DNA of 64,000 bases, from the NCBI RefSeq assembly GCF_003259745.1, contig NZ_QLMC01000001.1, positions 682,001 through 746,000 on the forward strand, given 5' to 3'. A program made the translations under genes and the position numbers. The stretch comes from Larkinella arboricola. Lineage in GTDB: Bacteria; Bacteroidota; Bacteroidia; Cytophagales; Spirosomataceae. Shown piece after piece: positions 1 to 7,403 of the stretch. The first letter of the stretch is position 1, and every line of letters starts with the position of its first letter. The notes below the pieces were generated by a model, which was not told the DNA's origin, made no database searches, and saw only the letters and a program-made list of their open reading frames with translations.

Positions 1-348
1 AAATTGTACTACCAGGGCGGGGCAACCGAAATTTACCGGGCTAACCAGTATGGCGGACGCGTATTCGGGATGTACGAAATTCTGCCCAATGTGGTCAAAA
101 ACCTGTATCTGCACGGCGAATTTGAAAATACTAACATCGGGTACACCAACTACAACATTATTCCGTACGAAACCCAGCGTCGCTGGGTAAGTGCCGGGTT
201 GGTGGGTTTGACATACTCGCAACCGATCAGCCGACGGTTTGGTATCAATTTAACGGCTTTGTATAACCTCAGCTACAACGCAGATCCCACCTTTTCGTCG
301 TTTGTCTACGGCAGTAGCCCGTGGGTGATCCGGGTGTCGTTCTTCTAG
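1..348 (+). CDS. Outer-membrane beta-barrel protein, C-terminal part (5' end outside window)
   Basis: The frame is open from the first base of the window, so only the last 115 or so residues are visible. They show alternating hydrophobic and polar residues with many aromatics (for example YLHGEFEN and WVSAGLVGLTY) and finish in VSFF. A terminal aromatic residue on a last amphipathic strand is what is known for Bacteroidota outer-membrane barrels inserted by BamA. No specific family can be assigned from this fragment. A long hairpin follows the stop codon at 357-419. The barrel assignment is inferred from strand pattern and the C-terminal Phe only. Confidence 0.6.
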   Translation, partial: KLYYQGGATEIYRANQYGGRVFGMYEILPNVVKNLYLHGEFENTNIGYTNYNIIPYETQRRWVSAGLVGLTYSQPISRRFGINLTALYNLSYNADPTFSSFVYGSSPWVIRVSFF

Positions 349-356
349 TCTGGACT

Positions 357-419
357 GGGATTACGCGGATTAACCAAGAGTATTTTGGATTCTCTTGATT
401 CTTTAATCCGTGTAATCCC
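357..419. repeat. 17-bp imperfect inverted repeat hairpin before the sialidase-like gene
   Basis: Arms GGGATTACGCGGATTAA (357-373) and TTAATCCGTGTAATCCC (403-419) pair with one mismatch. An inner stem CAAGAG (375-380) / CTCTTG (392-397) extends it. It lies between the stop at 348 and the ATG at 428, only eight bases before the latter. It lacks a terminator T-run and looks like a short dispersed intergenic repeat rather than a classical terminator. Confidence 0.7.
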
Positions 420-427
420 GATTCAGC

Positions 428-1618
428 ATGAAATTCTTCCTATACGGTTTACTTATCCTTTTATCCGTTGGGCGCAGTCTGGCGCAGACCCCCGACTTTT
501 CTCAGGTACCGGGCATAATCGTCGCCCACAGCCCGGCGGTTTCGGGTTTGTACATTGGCTCTCCTAGCCTTTGCGTCCTGCCCAACGGCGATTATCTGGC
601 CTCCCACGATTTGTTTGGTCCGCAATCCAACGAGTTTGTCCGGCCCAACTCCCGCATTTACCGCTCCACCAACCGGGGTAAAACCTGGACGCAGATTGCC
701 GAAATCAACGGTCAGTTCTGGTCGAAACTCTACGTTCACCGCAACGGCCTGTACTTCTTTGGCACCGACAAACACCACGGCAATACCATCATCCGGAAAT
801 CTGACGACGGGGGCGTTACCTGGACCAACCCAACCGACGGCGACCACGGTTTGCTGCTGGCGGGCGAATACCACTGTGCACCCATGCCGTTTCTCGAACA
901 CAACGGGCGGCTCTGGCGGGCGATGGAAGACGCGATGGGAACTATCAAACAATGGGGCAAACGGTACGGTGCTTTCATGATGTCGATGCCGCTGGACGCC
1001 GACCCGATGAAAGCCGCTAGCTGGACGAGCAGCAACGTGCTGCGGTATGACTCCACGTACCTGAACAACGGTTTTGGCGGCTGGATTGAAGGGAATGCCG
1101 TCCTGAGTCCGGCGGGCGAGATGCTGGACATTCTGCGCGTCGATCATCGGAAATCACTGGACGAAAAAGCCGCTTTCGTGCGCATCAGCGCGGATGGGAA
1201 AACCGCTGCGTTTGACGTCAATAGCGGTTTTGTGCCGTTTCCGGGCGGCAGCAAGAAATTCACGATTCGCTACGACCCCAAATCGAAACTATACTGGACC
1301 CTGACGAATTATATTCCGCAGGAAGTCAAACAGGCCAATACCGGGAAAAATCCGGCCAGCATTCGGAACACGCAGGCGCTGTGCAGCTCTAAAGATTTAA
1401 AAAACTGGAACCTGCGCCAGATTGTGCTGCAACATCCTGACGTGGCCAAACACGGTTTTCAGTATGTGGACTGGCTGTTCGATGGCAGGGACATTATTCT
1501 GCTGTCGCGCACGGCGTATGACGACGGCCTGGGCGGGGCGCACAACAACCACGACGCCAATTTCCTGACGTTTCACCGCATCAAGAATTTCCGGAAAAAG
1601 CCGGTGAATTCTTTATAG
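428..1618 (+). CDS. Secreted BNR-repeat / sialidase-like protein
   Basis: 396 residues with a clear signal peptide (MKFFLYGLLILLSVGRSLAQ). At least two Asp-box (BNR) motifs are visible, STNRGKTW and SDDGGVTW, which mark the blade turns of sialidase-type beta-propellers. The closest assignment is the exo-alpha-sialidase superfamily. In Bacteroidota many such proteins have no proven sialidase activity, and the catalytic Arg triad could not be verified here by eye. It probably acts in the periplasm or at the cell surface on a glycan. Its 3' end overlaps the convergent lipoprotein gene by six bases. The ATG at 428 is chosen because it opens the signal peptide. Confidence 0.75.
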   Translation: MKFFLYGLLILLSVGRSLAQTPDFSQVPGIIVAHSPAVSGLYIGSPSLCVLPNGDYLASHDLFGPQSNEFVRPNSRIYRSTNRGKTWTQIAEINGQFWSKLYVHRNGLYFFGTDKHHGNTIIRKSDDGGVTWTNPTDGDHGLLLAGEYHCAPMPFLEHNGRLWRAMEDAMGTIKQWGKRYGAFMMSMPLDADPMKAASWTSSNVLRYDSTYLNNGFGGWIEGNAVLSPAGEMLDILRVDHRKSLDEKAAFVRISADGKTAAFDVNSGFVPFPGGSKKFTIRYDPKSKLYWTLTNYIPQEVKQANTGKNPASIRNTQALCSSKDLKNWNLRQIVLQHPDVAKHGFQYVDWLFDGRDIILLSRTAYDDGLGGAHNNHDANFLTFHRIKNFRKKPVNSL

Positions 1619-2035
1619 GGCGGCTACATCCCGAAGGGCTTTTTTACGAGTGAGATACAGTTTGCTGTCGAGCGTCTTGCTGTAGCGTCTGTATCGTTGG
1701 TTTGGTTGCGGGTTTTTGCGCTCGTATTGCACAACCTCCCCCATATCAATCACTTCGTAATAGGAATTCCCGTACTGACGATAGACACGACCTTTTTTAT
1801 CGGTATAGCCCCATACGGATTTTCTGGACACCTTTTCGGTACGGCCATCGGCGTATCGGACAACCAGATTGCCGAAGCTTGGAAACGCCGGCCGAATGGC
1901 CGTAATGGCTTGATCGACACCGGTGCTGTTTACATCCGCACTTTGCCGCAAAAGCCGGTTTGGCTCAACCCGTAGCCGTTGTTGCGGGGCACAGGCGGTT
2001 ACCAGAATGGCGAGAAAAAGGACAATCTGACGCAT
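1613..2035 (-). CDS. Small hypothetical lipoprotein
   Basis: 140 residues from the ATG at 2035 (a TTG two codons upstream is also open but less likely). The N-terminus MRQIVLFLAILVTAC ends in a lipobox (LVTAC), so it is predicted to be lipidated and membrane anchored in the periplasm. The rest is basic and polar, with a segment rich in Lys, Arg and Tyr (WGYTDKKGRVYRQYGNSYYE). I recognise no family. Its stop codon region overlaps the end of the convergent sialidase-like gene. It has no operon partner on its strand. Confidence 0.65.
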   Translation of the reverse strand: MRQIVLFLAILVTACAPQQRLRVEPNRLLRQSADVNSTGVDQAITAIRPAFPSFGNLVVRYADGRTEKVSRKSVWGYTDKKGRVYRQYGNSYYEVIDMGEVVQYERKNPQPNQRYRRYSKTLDSKLYLTRKKALRDVAAL

Positions 2036-2142
2036 AGGCAAGCGATTTGGTTACCTTAAAATACAGACATTTATTGATTTAGTAAACCGACAAACGGTTT
2101 TCGGGTTTAATAAAGGCTTTAGCTTTTAACCAGTTGCCAATT

Positions 2143-2943
2143 ATGAAAAACATAGACGTGATTGCCACCGATTTACGATTCCCGGAAGGTCCGGCTTTTA
2201 CCTCCGACGGTACGCTCTGGTGCGTTGAGCAGGAGGGGGAAAGTTTGTTCTGGCTGAAGCCGGACGGAACCCAGGGGCGCATTCACGTCGGCACGGGCAG
2301 CCGCCCGAACGGTCTTTATATCGACGACCTCGACCGGCTCTGGTTCTGCGATTCCGGTTTGCACGCCATTCGCTGCATTAGTTACCCCGGTCAGGAGCCC
2401 GAAATCGTGGTCGATCAGGTGGATGGGGAGCGGCTTAGCTGGCCCAACGATCTGACGTTTGATACCGAAGGGAATATGATTTTTACCTGTCCGGGGTCGC
2501 CCGACAAAGACGAACCGGGTTACATCTGCGTTTGTTCGGCGGTCGGTGAGGTCAAAAAGATTTCCGAGAGTTTGTTTTACCCCAACGGTCTGGCCTTTCT
2601 GCCGAATGCCCGCACACTGGTGGTGGCCGAAACCCACCGCAAACGCATCTGGACCGGGCGCTGGGATTCGACGGGCCTGAACTGGATCAATCCGACGGTT
2701 TGGGCCGAAACCGGTTCGGACGGTTTTGGACCCGACGGCCTGACGCTGGGGCCGGACAATCTGCTTTATGCCGCCATCTACGGCGGTAGTTGTTTACAGG
2801 TTTACAAGCCAATCGGCACCTTATCGGATACCATCAAACTCCCCGGCGAAAATCCTTCCAACTGCGCTTTTGACCCCACCGGCCGGCTTGGACTGGTGGT
2901 GACAGAAACCCAGAAGGGCCAGCTTTTGCGGATTATGGAGTGA
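2143..2943 (+). CDS. SMP-30/gluconolactonase family lactonase
   Basis: About 266 residues from the ATG at 2143; a TTG three codons upstream is also in frame. The family hallmarks are spaced as in SMP-30/gluconolactonase six-bladed propellers: an early metal-ligand Glu in RFPEGPAF, Asn in SRPNGLYID, Asn/Asp in WPNDLTFD, and a late Asp in FGPDGLTLGPDN. Members hydrolyse sugar lactones such as gluconolactone using one divalent cation. There is no signal peptide, so it is predicted to be cytoplasmic. It stands alone on its strand between a lipoprotein gene and a sigma-factor gene. The substrate cannot be deduced. Confidence 0.85.
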   Translation: MKNIDVIATDLRFPEGPAFTSDGTLWCVEQEGESLFWLKPDGTQGRIHVGTGSRPNGLYIDDLDRLWFCDSGLHAIRCISYPGQEPEIVVDQVDGERLSWPNDLTFDTEGNMIFTCPGSPDKDEPGYICVCSAVGEVKKISESLFYPNGLAFLPNARTLVVAETHRKRIWTGRWDSTGLNWINPTVWAETGSDGFGPDGLTLGPDNLLYAAIYGGSCLQVYKPIGTLSDTIKLPGENPSNCAFDPTGRLGLVVTETQKGQLLRIME

Positions 2944-3060
2944 TATTAAAATCGGCGATTACTTATCTGCCGCCCATTCTTCACAATTTATTTCCTTTTC
3001 TTTCCAACCCTTTTATCATTCTGTCGCACTTTAGATCGAACGTTCAACGAAACCGATCAC

Positions 3061-3606
3061 TTGACCCTGACGCCCGACTTAACGGAACAAGAACTGGTAA
3101 CCCGCTGCCTGGAGCCAGACCGTCCGGCGGATCGGCGTATGGCGCAGCGGCTGCTGTTCGAGCGGTATAAACGGGCCATGTTTTCGGTCGCACTGCGGAT
3201 TCTGAACGATAATGATCACGCCAATGATGCCTTGCAGGATGCGTTTGTGGAGGTGTTCCGGCACCTGGATTCGTTCCGGTTTCAATCAACGCTGGGGGCC
3301 TGGATCAAGATTATTGTAGTTCGGCAGTCTCTGCGGAAACGGCAGCTAGAATGGCGGTTTGAAACCATCGATGAAGAGCGGCACGATCAGGCCGTTGAGG
3401 TGCCGGATACGGTAACGGGCGAAGCATTGGACGCGGCCATTCGGTCGTTGCCCGACGGAGCGCGGACGGTGTTTGTGCTGGCCGAAGTGGAAGGCTACAA
3501 ACACCATGAAATTGCCGCCATGCTGAATATTTCGGAAGGAACCTGCAAATCACAGGTCAGTTACGCCCGAAAGTTACTGCGGAGAAAACTAGCAGAACTG
3601 ATCTGA
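3061..3606 (+). CDS. ECF-type RNA polymerase sigma factor
   Basis: 181 residues starting at a TTG (3061); no upstream in-frame ATG was seen, and the next internal Met (MAQRLLF) would cut into region 2. Region 2 covers about residues 25-95 (RAMFSVALRILNDNDHANDA, then AFVEVFRHLDSFR). Region 4 covers about 125-178, with the helix-turn-helix segment HHEIAAMLNISEGTCKSQVS. It is a group 4 (ECF) sigma that recruits RNA polymerase to a small regulon. The next gene, 40 bases on, encodes a one-helix membrane protein, which fits a sigma/anti-sigma pair, and a DUF4097-like protein overlaps that one. Confidence 0.9.
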   Translation: MTLTPDLTEQELVTRCLEPDRPADRRMAQRLLFERYKRAMFSVALRILNDNDHANDALQDAFVEVFRHLDSFRFQSTLGAWIKIIVVRQSLRKRQLEWRFETIDEERHDQAVEVPDTVTGEALDAAIRSLPDGARTVFVLAEVEGYKHHEIAAMLNISEGTCKSQVSYARKLLRRKLAELI

Positions 3607-3646
3607 ACCCGGATTATGCAGATGCAGGAATTAACAGGAATGCAAA

Positions 3647-4252
3647 ATGGATCTCGGAAAGGCTATAAAGAAGTTACCGGAACACGAGCCACGGGCCGAC
3701 CTGTGGGAGCGCATCGACGCCGACTTGCGGGCCGATGCCGTCATTGACCAGGCGCTGGATGATCTGCCGGTTTTGGAACCGAAAGCCGATGCCTGGGAGC
3801 AGATTGCCGGAAAGCTGGAAGCGGAAGCAACATCAGTGCAGCCCTTGTGGGCGCGTTCGTTGCGGTGGGTGGCTGCGGCTGCCGTTGTCCTGCTGATGAT
3901 CGGTGTCTGGCGGGTGTGGCAAGCGGATTCGGACGAAAAAGTGACCATTGCCTACGCCACTGAAACCGTCGAAATTGAACCGGAAAGCGGGCCTGAACCA
4001 TTTGCTCCTGCCGCCGATCAGAAAGCTGAACGGTTTATTCGGGAGCAGTGTGCACAGCAAACCGTGGTCTGCCAAAAACCGGAAGTGAAAGAACTCAAGT
4101 ACCAGCTTGACGAGCTGAACACCCGAAAAGCGGGTCTAGCGGAGCAACTGGCCCTTTTTGGCAATGATCCGGTACTGGTGCAGGCGCAAATCAAAATTGA
4201 AAACGAACGGGCCGAGGTGACCAAAGAACTTGTCCGGATTTTAACGATATGA
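3647..4252 (+). CDS. Single-pass membrane protein, probable anti-sigma factor with duplicated N-terminal motif
   Basis: 201 residues. The N-terminal 60 residues hold two copies of one motif, LPEHEPRADLWERI at 10-23 and LPVLEPKADAWEQI at 40-53, exactly 30 residues apart. One transmembrane helix follows at about 72-91 (WVAAAAVVLLMIGVW). The C-terminal half (about 145-198) is charged and predicted coiled coil. The topology (cytoplasmic N-domain, one helix, periplasmic C-domain) and position right after an ECF sigma suggest an anti-sigma factor. I recognise no named family and see no zinc-binding HxxxCxxC motif. It overlaps the next gene by four bases (ATGA), indicating translational coupling. 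Confidence 0.75.
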   Translation: MDLGKAIKKLPEHEPRADLWERIDADLRADAVIDQALDDLPVLEPKADAWEQIAGKLEAEATSVQPLWARSLRWVAAAAVVLLMIGVWRVWQADSDEKVTIAYATETVEIEPESGPEPFAPAADQKAERFIREQCAQQTVVCQKPEVKELKYQLDELNTRKAGLAEQLALFGNDPVLVQAQIKIENERAEVTKELVRILTI

Positions 4253-5145
4253 GAACGCTGATTTTTCTACTGACCTTTTTCGCTCTCCCTGCCGCTGCGC
4301 AAACGCGGCTCCAGGTGGTGACGAAGACCGTGGAGAAAGAACTGGCGTACAGCAGCGGCCAGCGCGTGAACCTGACGGCCCAGAAAGCCGACATTACGAT
4401 CAAAGGCTGGCAGAAATCAACGGTTTTGGTCCGCCTGAAACTGATTGCCAAGCACCCGGAGCGCGAAGTGGCCGAGCGCGAGCTGGATTACCTTAAGTAT
4501 GAGATTCAGAGTCGGAATAACGTGATTGACCTCTCCAATCGCTTCACCATTCCGCAGCGGGTTGGCAGTCTTAAAGGCAACCTGAAAGCGGTTTATGAGA
4601 TCTGGCTGCCGACGCGCTGCCCGGTTTCGCTCAACAACAGCTTTGGCGAGGTAAACCTGAGCGATCTGTCGGGCGAGACGGTTTTAAAGCTGGAATTCGG
4701 GAAGTTATCGCTGGTGAATCTGAGCGGTAAAACCATCGTTACGTCGGCGTATGGTGATATTGAAGCCAGCGAGTTAAGTGGAACGTTTACGATCAGGGCC
4801 GAGAAAGCCGAAACGGTACTGCGTGAACTGAGCGGAAGCGGAACAATTCAGAGCCGGTACGGGAAGCTAACCGTCTATCCCACAACCGGCCTGACGGCTT
4901 TGAGTGTTCAGGCGGCCCGTACGGAGGTGTTCGTGTATCCGAAGCGAATGGATGATTTTCAGTACGATATAGAAGCCAGCTATTCGACCATTCAGGTACC
5001 GGATGGGTACAGAGAATCCCTCGATGCTAACAAACGGCGGTTTAAATATCAGCCTTCCTCTCAGAAATCAACGATTGCGGTGACGAATTCGTACAGTCCG
5101 GTGGTCGTTCAGCCGACACTTGTTGGGGTGACGCTGGCGAAATGA
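4249..5145 (+). CDS. DUF4097-like beta-strand repeat (adhesin-like) secreted protein
   Basis: 298 residues with a signal peptide ending near PAAAQT. The body is made of short repeating beta strands with recurring LSG turns (DLSGETVLKLEFGKLSLVNL, then LSGKTIVTSAYG, ELSGTFTI, ELSGSGTI), the parallel beta-helix pattern seen in DUF4097/head-GIN 'putative auto-transporter adhesin' families. It overlaps the upstream membrane protein gene (ATGA) and so belongs to the sigma-factor operon. Such proteins are often found next to ECF sigma/anti-sigma pairs in Bacteroidota and their biochemical role is not established. Predicted location is the periplasm or outer surface. Confidence 0.75.
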   Translation: MRTLIFLLTFFALPAAAQTRLQVVTKTVEKELAYSSGQRVNLTAQKADITIKGWQKSTVLVRLKLIAKHPEREVAERELDYLKYEIQSRNNVIDLSNRFTIPQRVGSLKGNLKAVYEIWLPTRCPVSLNNSFGEVNLSDLSGETVLKLEFGKLSLVNLSGKTIVTSAYGDIEASELSGTFTIRAEKAETVLRELSGSGTIQSRYGKLTVYPTTGLTALSVQAARTEVFVYPKRMDDFQYDIEASYSTIQVPDGYRESLDANKRRFKYQPSSQKSTIAVTNSYSPVVVQPTLVGVTLAK

Positions 5146-5179
5146 AGCCGCTTAATTTTTAAAAGCTGAACTGATAGCT

Positions 5180-5998
5180 ATGAAACGCATCCTTTTTACA
5201 CTTATCGCATGTTGCGGTTTTTACTTTTTATATGCTCAATCCGCCCAGGCCCAGCAAACTACCTACTCACAGGAAGACAGCACCGTAACCACCAGCGAAT
5301 TAAAACGGGCCTACCAGTACATCACGCGGGCAAATGTGGAGGAGAAAACCCTGATCAAGGTGGGCTTCTGGCCCAATGCCGGAGACCGGGATTATACGGG
5401 AAGGCCGTCCTTCCGAATTGGCCTGAATGCCGATGTGTCCGTAGAACGGAAAATAACCCCTTCGTTTTCGTTGCTGGCCGGGGCCGATTTTATGCTTCGT
5501 TACAATCGGTTTAATCAGTTTGCGGTTCCATTTTATAATGGCAATGATTTTAATGATACTGATAAGATCTTCCGGGCCTTTGTCTATGCGAAAGTAGGGG
5601 CACGATATTACTACGGTATGGCAAAACGGATTCAGGAAGGCAAATCTGCTAATAACTTTTCGGGAAACTACGTCGGTCTTCAGTTGACCAAGGGGCTTTC
5701 TGCCCGCGTAATTCAACATATATATGATACAAAAACCGGAGCAAGTGTGCGAACAGAGAACGGAGATTATGGGAGCGCATATAATGCTCCATTGCTCTCC
5801 GCCATGTGGGGAATGCAACGGAGACTAGGACGCCGGGGATTTGTTGACATCAATGCTGGACCAGAAGTAACCATTCCGGTCCGGGAGTGGAAAAGAAGAG
5901 ATATTTATACATACTTACCTTTTATAAAAATGTATAAGAATAGTAATCGTCTTAGCTTATCCCTGCGCGTCAACGCCGTCATCGGGTTAGGCTGGTAA
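5180..5998 (+). CDS. Secreted outer-membrane-type protein of unknown function
   Basis: 272 residues with a signal peptide (MKRILFTLIACCGFYFLYAQ). The remainder has amphipathic strand-like stretches (RIGLNADVSVERKITPSF, SLLAGADFMLRYNRF) and ends in a final strand NRLSLSLRVNAVIGLGW with a terminal aromatic, consistent with a small outer-membrane barrel. It follows the DUF4097-like gene by 34 bases and is probably in the same operon. From about 5500 to 5960 the gene is clearly richer in A and T than its neighbours, which may mark a distinct origin or relaxed selection. No named family is recognised. Confidence 0.65.
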   Translation: MKRILFTLIACCGFYFLYAQSAQAQQTTYSQEDSTVTTSELKRAYQYITRANVEEKTLIKVGFWPNAGDRDYTGRPSFRIGLNADVSVERKITPSFSLLAGADFMLRYNRFNQFAVPFYNGNDFNDTDKIFRAFVYAKVGARYYYGMAKRIQEGKSANNFSGNYVGLQLTKGLSARVIQHIYDTKTGASVRTENGDYGSAYNAPLLSAMWGMQRRLGRRGFVDINAGPEVTIPVREWKRRDIYTYLPFIKMYKNSNRLSLSLRVNAVIGLGW

Positions 5999-6057
5999 AC
6001 GTTCGGCTTATTAATTCTTCTTTTTGAATAGGTAGGGCGCCAGTTGGATAATTTGTG

Positions 6058-6087
6058 TTGGTACATTACTGGTTTTTCTGTACTTTG
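6058..6087 (+). promoter_or_regulatory. Probable promoter of the ABA4-like gene
   Basis: TTG (6058-6060), a 20-base spacer and TACTTTG (6081-6087) approach the Bacteroidota TTG-N19/20-TAnnTTTG consensus, with the -7 element one T short. The ATG lies 20 bases downstream at 6107. Confidence 0.45.
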
Positions 6088-6106
6088 TCCAACTCTCCTA
6101 CCTGTT

Positions 6107-6532
6107 ATGACTCCAGATATCGTCTTCCAAATCGCCAATGCGCTCGTGTTGCCGCAGTGGATTCTTATGATCGTGGCGCCCCGCTGGCATCCCACGGACT
6201 TCCTGACCAAAACCCTGCTGATTCCGGCTATATTAGCCATTTTCTACATTTTCTATCTTTTTTTTGGCAGTAGCGGGCTAGATTTTCAGTCGTTCAGTAC
6301 GTTAGCGGGCATCAAAACGTTATTTAGCAAGGATACTGCGGTGCTGGCGGGCTGGATTCACTACCTGGCGTTCGATCTGACGGTGGGAAGCTGGATGCTG
6401 CGAAACGCCCAGCGTCGGCAGGTCGCCCATGCGTGGCTGGTTCCGTGCCTGATTTTTAGCTTTCTGCTGGGCCCCGTTGGTTTACTGCTGTACCTGATCG
6501 TCCGGACCGTGAAGCGGAAAAAACTCTATTGA
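6107..6532 (+). CDS. ABA4-like (DUF4281) membrane protein
   Basis: 141 residues from the ATG at 6107; the frame is open further upstream, but the promoter-like sequence at 6058-6087 lies inside that extension. Four hydrophobic helices are visible (IVFQIANALVLPQWILMIVA; LLIPAILAIFYIFYLFF; AVLAGWIHYLAFDLTVGSWM; WLVPCLIFSFLLGPVGLLLY). The WIHYLAFDLTVGSWM and GPVGLLLY segments are typical of the ABA4-like family. The plant founder is needed for neoxanthin formation; the bacterial function is unknown, although a carotenoid link would suit a pigmented Cytophagales organism. It is an integral inner-membrane protein and stands alone. Confidence 0.8.
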   Translation: MTPDIVFQIANALVLPQWILMIVAPRWHPTDFLTKTLLIPAILAIFYIFYLFFGSSGLDFQSFSTLAGIKTLFSKDTAVLAGWIHYLAFDLTVGSWMLRNAQRRQVAHAWLVPCLIFSFLLGPVGLLLYLIVRTVKRKKLY

Positions 6533-6535
6533 GTC

Positions 6536-6543
6536 TATCTTTG
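6536..6543 (+). promoter_or_regulatory. -7 promoter element TATCTTTG of the TraB/GumN gene
   Basis: A perfect TAnnTTTG lies directly after the stop of the ABA4-like gene and ends five bases before the ATG at 6549. With the usual spacing the transcript would begin within a few bases of the start codon, giving a leaderless or nearly leaderless mRNA. No good TTG at -33 is visible. Confidence 0.5.
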
Positions 6544-6548
6544 TGTTG

Positions 6549-7403
6549 ATGAAAACGATTCCCTTTTTACTCCTGCTCGTTTCGACCACGGCTTTTTCGC
6601 AGTCGCTGCTGTGGAAAGTGTCGGGCAACGGCCTGAAACAACCGTCTTACCTGTTCGGAACGTACCACATTCTGAAGGATAGTTACCTGAAGCAGAACCC
6701 CAAGGTGAAATCGGCCTACGAGGGAGCGGAAGGGGTGGTGGTCGAAACCGAAATCGACTCGTCGGCCATGCTGTCGATGGCCATGCGCGGATTGATGCTC
6801 AACACCAGTCTCAATAAGCTGCTGTCGGAAGCCGACTACAAACTGGTGGCCGACGAATTCCGGGAACGAACGGGGTACGATCTGGCCCTCTTCAATCAGA
6901 TGAAGCCCATCGTGACGGCCACGATGCTGAGCCTGGCCTATGCCCAGAAGCAGTCCGATACGCTCAGCACGTTTACGGGTTTGCCAATTGATCTGTATTT
7001 CGCCAGCGACGGCCGCAAGCGCCAGAAAGCCGTCAACACGCTCGAAACGATGGAAGAACAGATGAGCTTTCTCTTCGACCACGACCCGGTGGAAAAGCAG
7101 GCCCAGCAGTTAGTCGAAATGGTAAAAGGGAAAGCTGATATGTATGAAATGAGCAAATCGGTTACCGACCTCTACCTGAAACAGGATTTACAGGGCATGT
7201 GGAAACTGAACGAAAAACACAGTAGCTCGTTTGGCGACATGACCTACCTGATCGACGAGCGCAACCGCAACTGGATGAAACGCATACCGGCGTTGCTGGC
7301 CGTCCGGCCCACATTCGTGGCGGTTGGCGCCCTGCACTTGCCGGGGCCGAACGGTTTAATTGAACTCCTGAAAAAAGAAGGCTATAAAGTGGAGCCGATG
7401 TAA
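6549..7403 (+). CDS. TraB/GumN family secreted protein
   Basis: 284 residues with a signal peptide (MKTIPFLLLLVSTTAFSQ). The two family hallmarks are present: SYLFGTYHILK near the mature N-terminus and FVAVGALHLPGPNGLIELL near the C-terminus, which supply the conserved GxxH residues. TraB/GumN/PrgY proteins resemble the TIKI metalloprotease fold and are thought to act as membrane-associated or periplasmic metallopeptidases; the substrate is unknown. The start is the ATG at 6549, though GTG/TTG codons just upstream are in frame. Its TAA abuts the stop of the convergent next gene with no base between. Confidence 0.85.
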   Translation: MKTIPFLLLLVSTTAFSQSLLWKVSGNGLKQPSYLFGTYHILKDSYLKQNPKVKSAYEGAEGVVVETEIDSSAMLSMAMRGLMLNTSLNKLLSEADYKLVADEFRERTGYDLALFNQMKPIVTATMLSLAYAQKQSDTLSTFTGLPIDLYFASDGRKRQKAVNTLETMEEQMSFLFDHDPVEKQAQQLVEMVKGKADMYEMSKSVTDLYLKQDLQGMWKLNEKHSSSFGDMTYLIDERNRNWMKRIPALLAVRPTFVAVGALHLPGPNGLIELLKKEGYKVEPM

